This document shows, one piece after another, positions 1 to 8,257 of a DNA stretch of 64,000 nt. A program made the translations under genes and the position numbers. The notes beneath the pieces were generated by a model that saw only the letters and a list, made by a program, of their open reading frames with translations, was not told the DNA's origin and did not search any database. Position 1 is the first letter of the stretch; the number at the start of each line of letters is the position of its first letter. The stretch is from Rhizobium sp. PDO1-076. Lineage in GTDB: Bacteria; Pseudomonadota; Alphaproteobacteria; Rhizobiales; Rhizobiaceae. Location: NCBI RefSeq assembly GCF_000247475.1, contig NZ_AHZC01000044.1:1-64000 (forward strand). The letters run 5' to 3'.

Positions 1-196
1 TCTGCGAGAGTTCACGGCGCTCCGGGGTCAGCTCTTCGCCATATCTCGACGCCCAATGTTCGTGAAGCATTCTTCCCTGGATCCAGGCGGCTAGGTCGGC
101 GATGTCCGTTGGAGCGCCTGCCAGCCCGACCTTATTCCTCTTCGCCGTGGAATGCGGGCCCGGCTCTCGGAAGTAGTCCAGCGTGACCATGTCCAT
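1..196 (-). CDS. Partial transglutaminase-like family protein (N-terminus only)
   Basis: Only the first ~65 codons are inside the window; the frame is open to the left edge. A strong ribosome site (GGAGG, eight bases ahead) selects the ATG at 196. The N-terminus (LDYFREPGP, then an ADLAAWIQGRMLHEHW stretch) resembles the start of a family of transglutaminase-domain proteins in rhizobia that begin with a YREPGP-type motif and an HE(H/F)W segment. This is recognition from memory of a short fragment, and no catalytic Cys/His/Asp is visible here. The gene reads out of the window. Confidence 0.45.
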   Translation of the reverse strand, partial: MDMVTLDYFREPGPHSTAKRNKVGLAGAPTDIADLAAWIQGRMLHEHWASRYGEELTPERRELSQ

Positions 197-401
197 GAGT
201 ATCCTCCAAGGCCGGATGATCCAGCGAGGGCGCATTGGTGTCAAGCGCACGGCGAACGCCCGCTTCGGGCCGAACTCGGACACCATTTGCGCATGTTTGG
301 ATGTCCGCTTAAGCGGTGTCTCGCAGGCACGTTGACTGCCAATCCTGGGCGCAGCGTTCCAGACCAGCGTTTGTCGACCATGGCTTCTGATGTCAGGTTG
401 G

Positions 402-644
402 CTAAGCGTATAGGCTTGTTGCAATCACAACTAGGAGCAAAGCAGGAATCATCGCCAGGATATTCGCCTTGGCGGCGTAGCCGGGATCGGCAGCAATCGT
501 TTTGGCTGCCAGGACATGTCCGAGTGCGCTGCCTGATACCAACGCTATCATAATTGGTTGTTTTTGGAGGCCGAATCCCAAGAGCGTCAGGCCAGCAGAA
601 ATGAGGCCGAGCCAAATCCACGAGGTAACTTTTAGAAAGTGCAT
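402..644 (-). CDS. Small membrane protein of unknown function
   Basis: Eighty residues. The ATG at 644 is preferred because GGAG lies seven bases upstream; a GTG at 650 is the alternative. Two clear hydrophobic helices (about residues 8-45, possibly two passes, and 62-79) are separated by a short loop with AKTIAADPGY. No catalytic motif is visible and I do not recognise the family. It is followed upstream on the same strand by another small membrane protein (759-1040), and both sit in a stretch of lower GC than the rest of the window, so recent acquisition is possible. Confidence 0.5.
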   Translation of the reverse strand: MHFLKVTSWIWLGLISAGLTLLGFGLQKQPIMIALVSGSALGHVLAAKTIAADPGYAAKANILAMIPALLLVVIATSLYA

Positions 645-758
645 TGCCACGCTCCGGAGCAGATTTCTCTCTTGTGGTCACTGATACCTCGTGGGCGGTT
701 CCGAAGACCATCAGTGCTAGACAGGTGACGATATGCGTGGGTTCGGGTTGGAGATTAG

Positions 759-1040
759 TTATCGGCCTCGGGGCGATACGAGAGCTGAGCCGATCTCATG
801 TGAGCTTCTTGCAGGCTTGCGTAGGAGCCATCGACAGATAGTCCAAGGACGCAAAACGGTGGTGGCTAGAATTACAACGATCACTGTGTAAAAAGGCACC
901 GTGGTCAGCGCTGCAGATAGCAATGATCCGAAAAACATTGCGATGCCGACCCACAGTATAAAAGCACGCGGGCCAGCTACACTGTTGTAGGCGAACAAAT
1001 ACATCAGCTCGATGATTACATTCACGATCGTTCGCCACAT
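759..1040 (-). CDS. Small membrane protein of unknown function
   Basis: Ninety-three residues with a good ribosome site (GGAGGG, six bases before the ATG at 1040). Three hydrophobic segments are visible (about residues 4-18, 25-45 and 48-66), followed by a basic tail (RWLLRKPARSS) that probably lies in the cytoplasm by the positive-inside rule. No family recognised. Same orientation as the small membrane protein at 402-644, but with a gap of over 100 bases, so an operon is not certain. Confidence 0.45.
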   Translation of the reverse strand: MWRTIVNVIIELMYLFAYNSVAGPRAFILWVGIAMFFGSLLSAALTTVPFYTVIVVILATTVLRPWTICRWLLRKPARSSHEIGSALVSPRGR

Positions 1041-1166
1041 ATCTTTCCCTCCGAAACCCGCTCAATGTGACATCGGTCGGTTAGTGACAGGTGAAGGGAA
1101 AAACTAAGATTGTCTGTCCGCTTTCGGCGAGCGGCAGTGTCCGCTTCGAACACCCTCTTTCCCCCC

Positions 1167-1196
1167 AATCACCCCATCTTCACCAGCGCCCGATCG
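1167..1196. repeat. Left copy of a direct repeat matching the 3' end of the MAPEG gene
   Basis: Twenty-four bases (1167-1190) are identical to 3601-3624, and with one single-base indel the match extends to 1196/3631. The right-hand copy is the last codons and stop of the MAPEG gene on the minus strand. In this left copy the reading frame is broken by the indel and no gene is attached, so it is a relic or a target-site-like duplication. The two copies enclose the AraC regulator and the methyltransferase. Confidence 0.75.
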
Positions 1197-1275
1197 CGCC
1201 TGAGCACAACCGCGGCCGAACTGAACGGCAAACCGGCATGGGCCGACTGTATGCCACTCCCACCACCCAATCATC

Positions 1276-2361
1276 CTAACCGCGCCCATCGCCCGAATGG
1301 CGAATCGCCGCCTCGACGGTCGGGGGCAGCCGAAAGCGCCGGCGATATTCACCCGGGGTCAACCCGGCAATCTTTCGAAACAGGCGGCGAAACGACGCAA
1401 GGTCCGAATATCCGACATCGCAGGCGATCTCCTCGATCGGCCGATCCTCCAGTTCGAGCATCTGCTTTGCTTCCTCGATCCGCAGGCATTGGATATATTC
1501 CAGCGGTGAAAAGCCCGTCGCCTTCTTGAAGCGTCGGTCGAACGACCGCTTTGGCAGACCGGATAGCTGCAGCAACTCGGCGAGAATTTCCGCCGATTGA
1601 TAGTGGTCCGGAGCATAGGCCTGGCATTTCTCGATGACCGCATCGCCGTGGCTGATATTGGCGATCATCGAGGCATAGGGAAGCTGACCATCGCGATGCC
1701 ACTGGTAGAGGAACAGCTTGGAGATCCGGATCGCCTCCGCCGTGCCGGCGTGCCTTGCAATCAGATAGAGCGTCAGGTCCTGCCAGGACGACGCGCCTCC
1801 CGAGCAGACGATGGAGTGTCCAGCACCGGACTGGACCAGGATACGCTCCTCCTTGAGCTCCACCTTCGGATATTCGCTACGAAACAGCGGCGCATACATC
1901 CAGTGCGTTGTCGCCGACTGCCCGTCCAGTAAACCCGCCTCGGCAAGCACGATCGACCCTCCACATGCGGCAAGCAGCCGTGCGCCCTGCCGATGCATCC
2001 TGACGATCCAGTCCAGCAGTCGACGATCCAGCGCCCGGATCGTGTCGGGCGTATCGACGACGACATTGGGAACGAGCACATAGTCCGTGTCGTCGACCTC
2101 GTCCAGGGTGACGTGCGGCATGACCGTCACCCCGGTGATCAGGGTCAAGGGGCCGGGGTCTGCCGCCACAAGGCGCGGAGCAAACAGGACCTCGCTGGTC
2201 GGCTCGTTCGAATTACTCTTCCAGTGCGCCCCGGCAATCCAGAGCGTATCGAAAATGCCGTAGAGGATAGAAGGATCGCATTCGCGGAACGTCACGATGC
2301 TGACCCGCAAGGGAGGCTTTGCGCTCGTGGGCAGTGGCTTGATCGGCTCCATAGCGGCCAT
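1276..2361 (-). CDS. GlxA-type AraC-family transcriptional regulator
   Basis: 361 residues from the ATG at 2361 (AGAGG ribosome site five bases upstream; the frame also has a TTG at 2388). The N-terminal ~200 residues resemble a DJ-1/PfpI-like amidotransferase fold (AACGGSIVLAEAGLLDGQSATTHW is the usual conserved segment of GlxA regulators). The C-terminal ~100 residues are a double helix-turn-helix AraC domain ending in IACDVGYSDLASFRRLFRK and the LTPGEYRRRF signature. It is divergently arranged with the methyltransferase at 2451, only 89 bases apart, so it probably controls that gene and itself. Ligand unknown. Confidence 0.88.
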   Translation of the reverse strand: MAAMEPIKPLPTSAKPPLRVSIVTFRECDPSILYGIFDTLWIAGAHWKSNSNEPTSEVLFAPRLVAADPGPLTLITGVTVMPHVTLDEVDDTDYVLVPNVVVDTPDTIRALDRRLLDWIVRMHRQGARLLAACGGSIVLAEAGLLDGQSATTHWMYAPLFRSEYPKVELKEERILVQSGAGHSIVCSGGASSWQDLTLYLIARHAGTAEAIRISKLFLYQWHRDGQLPYASMIANISHGDAVIEKCQAYAPDHYQSAEILAELLQLSGLPKRSFDRRFKKATGFSPLEYIQCLRIEEAKQMLELEDRPIEEIACDVGYSDLASFRRLFRKIAGLTPGEYRRRFRLPPTVEAAIRHSGDGRG

Positions 2362-2450
2362 TCTGCCTCTGTTGAGGGGTATAGGCAACGCCTAAAACTC
2401 CTGCCGAGCGGGCGGCATTCTGCAGTCCGATACGACAGGAACCAAAGACG

Positions 2451-3500
2451 ATGGAATTGAATTTCGACAAACTGAACGCCTTGCTGGGCGTTATGGTGAA
2501 TGAGCTTGGCGCGGCGCAGAACGCCGCGCTGGTGACAGTTGGCGACGAATTGGGCCTCTACCGGGCAATGGATGGCAAAGGACAGCTTTCAGCAGCCGAA
2601 CTCGCGGAGTCCACCGACACGAAGGAGCGCTATGTGCAGGAATGGCTGTCCGCGCAAGCGGCATCCGGCTTCGTGACCTACGATGCGGCCACAGCAAAAT
2701 TTGCCCTCTCGCCGGAACAGGCTGCGATCTTCGCAGTCGATGAAAGTCCGGTCAACATGATCGGCGGTTTCCAGGCGCTCGAGGCAGTTTATGCGGATCG
2801 CCCCAAGCTTGCGCACGCTTTTCGTCATGGCGGCGGTGTGTCCTGGACCGATCGCTGCAGCTGCATGTTCTGCGGCACGGATCGCTTCTTCAGGCCGGGC
2901 TACAAGGCGAATCTCGTTGCCAACTGGCTTCCCTCGCTCAGTGGCATCGTCGAAAAACTGGAGCGCGGAGCGTTGGTGGCGGATGTCGGCTGCGGCTTCG
3001 GTTCATCGACCCTGATCATGGCGGAAGCTTTTCCGAACTCGCGCTTTGTCGGTATCGACTTCCACGCCCCGTCCATCGAACATGCGAGCCGGCACGCGAA
3101 AGCATTGACCAATGTGCAGTTCAAGACTGCAAGGGCACAAGACTTTCAGGGCTCGGGCTTCGATCTGGTCACCATGTTCGACGCGCTTCACGACATGGGA
3201 GACCCCGTTGGTGCTGCACGCCACATCGCGCAATCCCTCAAGCCGGACGGCACCCTGATGCTGGTCGAACCGATGGCAGGCGACAGTCTCGCCGACAACC
3301 TCAATCCGATCGGGCGGGTCTTCTATGCCGCATCTGCCAATACCTGCGTCCCGGCGTCCCTGGGCCAGGAGGTGGGGGCGGCATTGGGTGCACAAGCCGG
3401 AGAGCGACGCCTGACCGAGGTGCTGAACGCAGGGGGCTTTTCCAGGGTCCGGCGCTCGGCCGAAACACCGTTCAACATGGTTCTGGAAGCTCGTATTTAA
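2451..3500 (+). CDS. Class I SAM-dependent methyltransferase with N-terminal winged-helix domain
   Basis: 349 residues. The first ~90 residues look like the winged-helix dimerisation region of Rv2258c-like methyltransferases (LGLYRAMDGKGQLSAAELAE, YVQEWLSAQAASGFV). SAM-binding motif I is VADVGCGFGSSTL near residue 170, followed by an acidic strand end (FVGIDFH) and a motif near 240 (FDALHDMGDP). AGGA lies nine bases before the start. It is divergent from the AraC regulator at 1276-2361, its likely controller. The substrate cannot be told from sequence. The two genes are enclosed by a short direct repeat, which suggests that they arrived as a unit. Confidence 0.85.
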   Translation: MELNFDKLNALLGVMVNELGAAQNAALVTVGDELGLYRAMDGKGQLSAAELAESTDTKERYVQEWLSAQAASGFVTYDAATAKFALSPEQAAIFAVDESPVNMIGGFQALEAVYADRPKLAHAFRHGGGVSWTDRCSCMFCGTDRFFRPGYKANLVANWLPSLSGIVEKLERGALVADVGCGFGSSTLIMAEAFPNSRFVGIDFHAPSIEHASRHAKALTNVQFKTARAQDFQGSGFDLVTMFDALHDMGDPVGAARHIAQSLKPDGTLMLVEPMAGDSLADNLNPIGRVFYAASANTCVPASLGQEVGAALGAQAGERRLTEVLNAGGFSRVRRSAETPFNMVLEARI

Positions 3501-3600
3501 CGGCGGCTGTAATGCGGAGGGGCGGGTGGTTCGGCGACCGCCCGCCCAATGCATGGCATTGCGAAGTTCAGCCACCCAGAGGTGACAGGTTTCACCCCTC

Positions 3601-3631
3601 AATCACCCCATCTTCACCAGCGCCCCGATCG
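3601..3631. repeat. Right copy of the direct repeat (3' end of the MAPEG gene)
   Basis: Identical over 24 bases to 1167-1190 and near-identical to the end of that copy. It includes the stop codon and last eight or nine codons of the intact MAPEG gene. Confidence 0.75.
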
Positions 3632-3986
3632 TCCCCCCGACCAGCAGCACCAGCCCGATCAACGTGGTCAGCGCCGCACCCGGTCCGCGCTTCTTCGCAT
3701 CAGTGTAATATTCCGCCGCATAGAGCGCCCGCGCCGCCGTCCAGCCGAGACCGAGTAGACCGGCGAGCTGGTCCGAGACATAAAAGCCGAAGATCCACAG
3801 CGCCGGCAGGAACAGCACCAGCTGCTCGACCGTATTCTGCTGCACCCGGAAGATGCGTTCGAAATTCTGATTGCCTGAGGTCTTGGGCGCTTCCACGCCG
3901 AACTGTTTGCGCGCCCGCGCCACCTTGATCATGAACCAGCAATAGGTCATCAGCGCCGCAAATGTCGCCAGAATGGTGAACCGCAT
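3603..3986 (-). CDS. MAPEG-family membrane protein
   Basis: 127 residues from the ATG at 3986, chosen for the GGAG nine bases ahead; an in-frame upstream extension to 4025 has no ribosome site. MAPEG proteins are small four-helix membrane proteins that include glutathione-dependent enzymes of eicosanoid metabolism; bacterial members mostly lack a known substrate. The sequence shows the usual layout: a first helix, a polar loop with NFERIFRVQQNTVEQLVLFLP (the family's conserved ERxxRaqqNtlE-type segment), then three further helices and ARALYAAEYY. Its last codons are duplicated at 1167-1196. Confidence 0.85.
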   Translation of the reverse strand: MRFTILATFAALMTYCWFMIKVARARKQFGVEAPKTSGNQNFERIFRVQQNTVEQLVLFLPALWIFGFYVSDQLAGLLGLGWTAARALYAAEYYTDAKKRGPGAALTTLIGLVLLVGGTIGALVKMG

Positions 3987-4181
3987 CGAAACCTGCTCCG
4001 AAATCATCCTGAAAACGACCATCAAACCGTCATTGAGTAACCATCAACTGGTAGGAGAAAGGCCAGGGGCGCGCAAGCGCCATGCTGCGGCGCACCGCAT
4101 CAAAGCTTGCGCTAAACGACGAATTCCGCCATCATTCCGCAAGCTGCGTTGCAGCCTGTGCGCGCAGGAAAGGCCGCCTTG

Positions 4182-4895
4182 ATGACCCCCGAATTGACCG
4201 CTGAAACGACGCTCGAAACGAGCATGGAAGCGACCACGGAAGTAACCGGCGAAAGCTTCAAGTTTGGCCGCCCCTACGACCTGCACGAGCTGGTTGCCGA
4301 CGGCATTATCCATGGCATCGGTGTCGTCTTCGCGCTGGTCGGCGCCACCGCGCTGATCTTTTATGCGACGGTCTATTCCGACTATGCCGATATCGCCGCA
4401 TCCTGGATCTACGGCCTCGGCCTGATCATCGCGCTCGGCGTCTCCTTCACCTACAATATGTGGCCGCATTCGCGCATCAAGTGGATCCTGCGTCGCTTCG
4501 ACCATTCCGCCATCTTCATCCTGATCGCCTCGACCTATACGCCCTTTCTTGTCCAGGGCGCCGACCAGCCGATGATCCTTGCGCTGCTGATCGGCATCTG
4601 GCTGACGGCCGCCCTCGGCATCTGGCTGAAATTCCGCTATCCCGGCCGCTACGACCGGCTTGCCATCCTGCTCTATCTCGCCATGGGCTGGAGCGGCGCG
4701 CTGGCCATGGGCCCGATTTCCGAGATCATCCCGGGCATCACCCTGACCCTGATCATCATCGGCGGCTGCATCTATTCCGCCGGCGTCATCTTCCATGTCT
4801 GGGAACGCCTGCGCTTCCAGAACGCCATCTGGCACGGCTTCGTCGTCACCGCCGCCGTGGTCCATTATTCGGCGGTGTTTACGGCGATCGCCTGA
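4182..4895 (+). CDS. trhA: Hemolysin III / TrhA family (PAQR) membrane protein
   Basis: 237 residues from the ATG at 4182 (AGGAAAGG upstream; an in-frame TTG at 4149 is less likely). Seven hydrophobic helices follow a ~40-residue Thr/Glu-rich N-terminus. Conserved PAQR features are visible: ELVADGIIHGIG early, HSRIKWILRRFDHSAIFILIASTYTPF in the middle and a late HVWERLRFQNAIWHGFVVTAAVVHY, giving the polar and His residues typical of the superfamily. The name hemolysin is historical; TrhA-type proteins are linked to membrane energetics and fluidity. Single gene. Confidence 0.9.
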   Translation: MTPELTAETTLETSMEATTEVTGESFKFGRPYDLHELVADGIIHGIGVVFALVGATALIFYATVYSDYADIAASWIYGLGLIIALGVSFTYNMWPHSRIKWILRRFDHSAIFILIASTYTPFLVQGADQPMILALLIGIWLTAALGIWLKFRYPGRYDRLAILLYLAMGWSGALAMGPISEIIPGITLTLIIIGGCIYSAGVIFHVWERLRFQNAIWHGFVVTAAVVHYSAVFTAIA

Positions 4896-4920
4896 GGCGA
4901 GGGGGAACCCAAGTGGAAAT

Positions 4921-4950
4921 CGTCATCCTCGGGCTTGTCCCGAGGATCTG
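4921..4950. repeat. Short palindromic intergenic repeat
   Basis: A perfect 9-bp inverted repeat (ATCCTCGGG at 4925-4933 and its complement at 4939-4947) with a five-base loop. This closely resembles a dispersed rhizobial intergenic element (GTCATCCTCGGGCTTG type). It lies between the trhA and GNAT genes and could act as a transcript-end hairpin. Confidence 0.6.
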
Positions 4951-5117
4951 CCGAGGTCGGCTCCAAGCTGTACGTTTCCGCATCCCTCCGATCAACGCTC
5001 GCTGGAACCAGCGTCTCCGGCGAAAGCGTGTCCCCGGCGCAATCACCGCCTTCCCCAATCAGGCAAGCCACCCTATAGCTCTGCGCAGGACCAACGCCCC
5101 ACACCCAAGAGCCTCCC

Positions 5118-5615
5118 ATGACCGACCTCATCATCCGCGACGCAACCGAAGCCGATCTGCCGGCAATCCGCGACATCTACAATCACGCCGTCGAACACAC
5201 GACCGCGATCTGGAACGAGGTGCTGATCGACGTCGATAATCGCCGCGCCTGGCTCGAGCTGCGCCGTGCCAAGGGTTATCCGGTGCTGGTCGCCGAGCGT
5301 GACGGCACGGTGGCCGGTTATGCCTCCTACGGCGACTGGCGCGCCTTCGACGGCTATCGCCACACGGTCGAGCATTCGGTCTATGTCGACAAGGACTGCC
5401 GCGGCGGCGGCATCGGCAGGCAGTTGATGGCAGCACTGGTCGATAGGGCAAGAACCGGCAATGTCCATGTGATGATCGCCGCCATCGAGGCGGAAAACCA
5501 GGCCTCCATCGCCCTGCACGAACGCATGGGCTTCACCCTCGTCGGCATCCACCGCGAAGTCGGCACCAAGTTCGGCCGCTGGCTCGATCTGGCGATGATG
5601 GAGTTGAGGGTCTGA
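5118..5615 (+). CDS. GNAT N-acetyltransferase, phosphinothricin/methionine-sulfoximine acetyltransferase type
   Basis: 165 residues spanning one GNAT domain. The acetyl-CoA binding motif A is visible as VEHSVYVDKDCRGGGIGRQLM, followed by motif B (IEAENQASIALHERMGFTLVG). The start (IRDATEADLPAIRDIYNHAVEHTTAIWNE) and the end (EVGTKFGRWLDLAMMEL) match the Pat/Bar/MddA subgroup, which acetylates phosphinothricin and methionine sulfoximine; the true cellular substrate is not certain. Monocistronic, convergent with the P450 gene, with a very strong hairpin between them. Confidence 0.88.
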   Translation: MTDLIIRDATEADLPAIRDIYNHAVEHTTAIWNEVLIDVDNRRAWLELRRAKGYPVLVAERDGTVAGYASYGDWRAFDGYRHTVEHSVYVDKDCRGGGIGRQLMAALVDRARTGNVHVMIAAIEAENQASIALHERMGFTLVGIHREVGTKFGRWLDLAMMELRV

Positions 5616-5670
5616 GCGATAGCAACGAAAGGTCGAGGCGGTATACCCCCACCCCCCCCTCCTGGCCTGC

Positions 5671-5700
5671 CTGCCATCTCCCCCACAAGGGGGGAGATCA
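5671..5700. repeat. Palindromic repeat unit (ATCTCCCCC hairpin family)
   Basis: The inverted arms at 5676-5684 and 5690-5698 enclose ACAAG. The unit belongs to the same family as the large hairpin at 5771-5835 and the pair at 42681-42855. Confidence 0.65.
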
Positions 5701-5770
5701 GCAAGTCCGCCAACGGTTTGCCGATACATAAAGTTGACACCCGATCAGGTTGCGCACCTCGACGGACAAT

Positions 5771-5835
5771 GCCCCCTCTGTCCTGCCGGACATCTCCCCC
5801 CGTGTGGGGGAGATGTCCGGCAGGACAGAGGGGGC
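5771..5835. terminator. Perfect 30-bp inverted repeat between convergent genes
   Basis: Arms 5771-5800 and 5806-5835 are exact reverse complements around a five-base loop (CGTGT). It sits between the ends of the GNAT gene (+) and the P450 gene (-). Its core is the rhizobial ATCTCCCCC-type intergenic repeat, so it is both a dispersed repeat and a likely bidirectional block to transcription. There is no T-run, so terminator activity is inferred from the stem alone. Confidence 0.7.
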
Positions 5836-5875
5836 CGGCTCGGCACCACGAAGCAGCGAAGCGCGACCTCCCTCA

Positions 5876-7390
5876 TCACCCCGCCGTCATCTCCTGCCAG
5901 CGCACGCCAGAGATCACCACGCCGTCCTTCGGCCGGCATGGCATGTCCGACAGCGAGACGGACACATCCTGCTCCGCTGGCATGTCGTAGTCGATCGCCG
6001 TGGTCAAAAGCCGCACGCCTTCCTTGATGATCGACAGCGTTGCCTCTTCGCCGGGACAGCGATGGCCGTCCTTCACCGATCCGGCCCCTTGCGCAACGAA
6101 GCTGTAGTCGCCTGGCCCGTGGCGCAATTCGCGCAGTGGCCGGAACTCTCCGGCATTGTGAAAGGCCGCCTCGTCGTGGCAGGTGCCGTAGAGGTCGAAA
6201 AGCAGCCATTGTCCGCGCCGGATCGGATGGCCGTTCCAGTCGAAACCGGTGCGCGCCACCGCGCCGACAAACGGATAAAACGGCACGCAGCGCCGCACTT
6301 CTTCGGCAAAATCGGTCAGCAGCCGGTCGTCCGGCACGCGCAGGATCTCGCGCCATTCTCCGTGCCGCTCCAGCTCGACGGCGGCAAACAGGATATAGCG
6401 GCCGAGCGAGGCGATCGGCCCGAGCAGGTTGATCAGTTCGCCGGCGGCAACGGCGGGTGAGAGCGGCAGGCCTTTCTGGTCGCGGTAGCCGGCGATCATC
6501 GCCATCGGCGTGCCCGGCAGCGGCGCTTGGCGGCCGCGGCGGATCTGCCGAAAGGCGGCCGTCAGCCGCCGCTCGAGCTGCGAGCGCCGGCCCAGCAGAC
6601 CCAGGGGCAAAGGCAGGCGGCGCGGGCCGAAATGGCCGGCCTGTTCGGCCAGTTCCGCCAGCAGCGCGTCGTCCCTGTCGATCTCGTCTGCATCGATCGG
6701 CGCATGGGTCCAGGCGAGCGCCGTGCGGATCAGGATCAGGTCCAGCTCGGCGCCGAGCGGCACGGCCCCCCAGCGGATCCAGTCCGGCACGCGCTCGATG
6801 AAGTTGCGCCGGAAGATTGCCACCAGCCGGTCGATGCCGGTGCGGTCCTCGACCAGCATGCGCACGAACATCGCCTTGCGGTGCCGGTGCGCGGCGCCGT
6901 CGAGCTGCTGCACGCTGCCTTTGCCCGCAATCAGCCGCAACACCATCTGCGGCATGGCGCCGACCCGGGTCAGCCGGTCGTCGTCATAGATCAGCCGGGC
7001 CGCGTCCGGCCCGGCCAGGCAGATGACGTCGCGTAGCATCAGCCGGGTGCGAAAGATCGGCGTGTTCATCGACCGGAAGCGCTGCGACAGGAAGCCATAG
7101 CCTTCGCGCGCCAGATTAAAGGTCTCGTCGAAGCCCGGGCTGCGCGGGATCGCCGGCGGCCGCCCGGGCTGGGAGACGTTTGCGGGCTCGGAGGTGCCTT
7201 CGGGTTTGGAGGCGCTCGCGGGCAGGCCGCCAGACAGTCCCTCGGGCAGGGCGCCCGGCATTGCGACCGCGGGATGGCCCGGCGTATGGCCCGGTGTGTG
7301 GACAGAGGGATTGGCCGGTGAGTGTGGCGCTGAGTGGGGCGATGTCGGGGCAGGCGTGTCCGGCTGGCGGTGAAACTCGCTCTGGTTCAT
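5876..7390 (-). CDS. CYP152-like cytochrome P450 (peroxygenase-type)
   Basis: 504 residues from the ATG at 7390 (GGGAGGGG upstream). The heme loop FVAQGAGSVKDGHRCPGEEA carries the Cys thiolate in the arrangement typical of CYP152 fatty-acid peroxygenases. The ExxR helix reads EEVRR, followed by CVPFYPFVGA, also CYP152-like. In CYP152 enzymes the I-helix has an Arg-Pro pair that binds the fatty-acid carboxylate; here the segment reads ELINLLGPIAS, with Gly (codon GGG) in the Arg place. The first ~80 residues are Pro/Ser/His/Gly-rich low complexity with TPGH repeats. Cytosolic; no redox partner gene is adjacent. Confidence 0.82.
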   Translation of the reverse strand: MNQSEFHRQPDTPAPTSPHSAPHSPANPSVHTPGHTPGHPAVAMPGALPEGLSGGLPASASKPEGTSEPANVSQPGRPPAIPRSPGFDETFNLAREGYGFLSQRFRSMNTPIFRTRLMLRDVICLAGPDAARLIYDDDRLTRVGAMPQMVLRLIAGKGSVQQLDGAAHRHRKAMFVRMLVEDRTGIDRLVAIFRRNFIERVPDWIRWGAVPLGAELDLILIRTALAWTHAPIDADEIDRDDALLAELAEQAGHFGPRRLPLPLGLLGRRSQLERRLTAAFRQIRRGRQAPLPGTPMAMIAGYRDQKGLPLSPAVAAGELINLLGPIASLGRYILFAAVELERHGEWREILRVPDDRLLTDFAEEVRRCVPFYPFVGAVARTGFDWNGHPIRRGQWLLFDLYGTCHDEAAFHNAGEFRPLRELRHGPGDYSFVAQGAGSVKDGHRCPGEEATLSIIKEGVRLLTTAIDYDMPAEQDVSVSLSDMPCRPKDGVVISGVRWQEMTAG

Positions 7391-7519
7391 GCCGTCCCCT
7401 CCCTGACGCGCCCGGTTTGCCCGACAATACTCCCAAATTTCGACGCGCTCCATGCGCTTTGTTCCAGCCGTCGCCCTGAATTATCGCCAATCGCGCCCGA
7501 TCGCCTGCAGGCAATCCCT

Positions 7520-8257
7520 CTATTCGATCCGCACCCGCGCCATCTCGCCGCGAATGGTGATCGACGGCCTGGCGCCCGGCGTATTCGGCAGCGTGCTGTC
7601 GACATAGGAGGCCACGGTCTCGACCAGGTAGCTGATCGGCGTCGGCTGCAGGAAGCGCACGGTCGCATCGAGCATGCTGCCGGAAATCGCGACGACCTCG
7701 TTCTGCATCACCCGTTCGAAGGTCAGCCGTGCCCGAAGTGCGGCCCCCGAAACCGCGATCGAGGCGGCATGGCCGGTAAAGGCGATGTCGCCGGCATCGC
7801 TGCGGATATCGAGCGCGCCGAATTCGCCATCGAGCCGGGTTCGCGCCGCCCGCTGGTCGATGATGACGGTGGCGCCGGGCGCCAGATTGGCCGTCAGCGT
7901 CATGGTGCAATCACTCCAGTCGAAGAAGCGGCCGCCGCGGCCGACATCGACCGTCAGCGTGTCGCCGTCCCGCAGCATCGTGCCTTCGGCCGGGCAGGAG
8001 TTGGAAAACCAGCTCGAATGCCAAAGGGCGCCCCAGCCATGCCGTTCGCCGGACAGTTCGGCAACCTGCGGCATGTCGGCGTCGGCATTGATGCTGATGT
8101 CGCTCGCCGTGCCCGTCACGCGGACCTTTGACACGCCGCCAAGGTCAAGCGGGCCGGACAGGCTGTCGCTGGCGCTGATCAGCGACACGCCGCCGTCGAT
8201 GGCGAGGATGGCGACGATCACGCCGGCAACGGAGAGAAGAATGGTTCTGGTTTTCAT
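7520..8257 (-). CDS. Exported or membrane-anchored protein of unknown function (auto-adhesin/DUF4097-like)
   Basis: 245 residues from the ATG at 8257 (GGAG nine bases ahead). An N-terminal hydrophobic segment (residues 7-26) is a signal or anchor. The rest is a series of short beta strands with repeated patterns (VRVTGTASDISI, LDIRSDAGDIAFTGHAASIAVSGAA) like the right-handed beta structure of DUF4097/DUF2807-type proteins. Two Cys residues (in SNSCPAEGT and DWSDCTMTL) could form a disulfide. It is divergent from the membrane-AraC regulator at 8473, so that regulator may control it. Function unknown. Confidence 0.7.
   Translation of the reverse strand: MKTRTILLSVAGVIVAILAIDGGVSLISASDSLSGPLDLGGVSKVRVTGTASDISINADADMPQVAELSGERHGWGALWHSSWFSNSCPAEGTMLRDGDTLTVDVGRGGRFFDWSDCTMTLTANLAPGATVIIDQRAARTRLDGEFGALDIRSDAGDIAFTGHAASIAVSGAALRARLTFERVMQNEVVAISGSMLDATVRFLQPTPISYLVETVASYVDSTLPNTPGARPSITIRGEMARVRIE

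Noticed and set aside
1104-1352. 82-codon minus-strand frame next to the direct repeat
   Set aside because: Arg/Gly-rich translation, no ribosome site, and it overlaps the end of the AraC gene.
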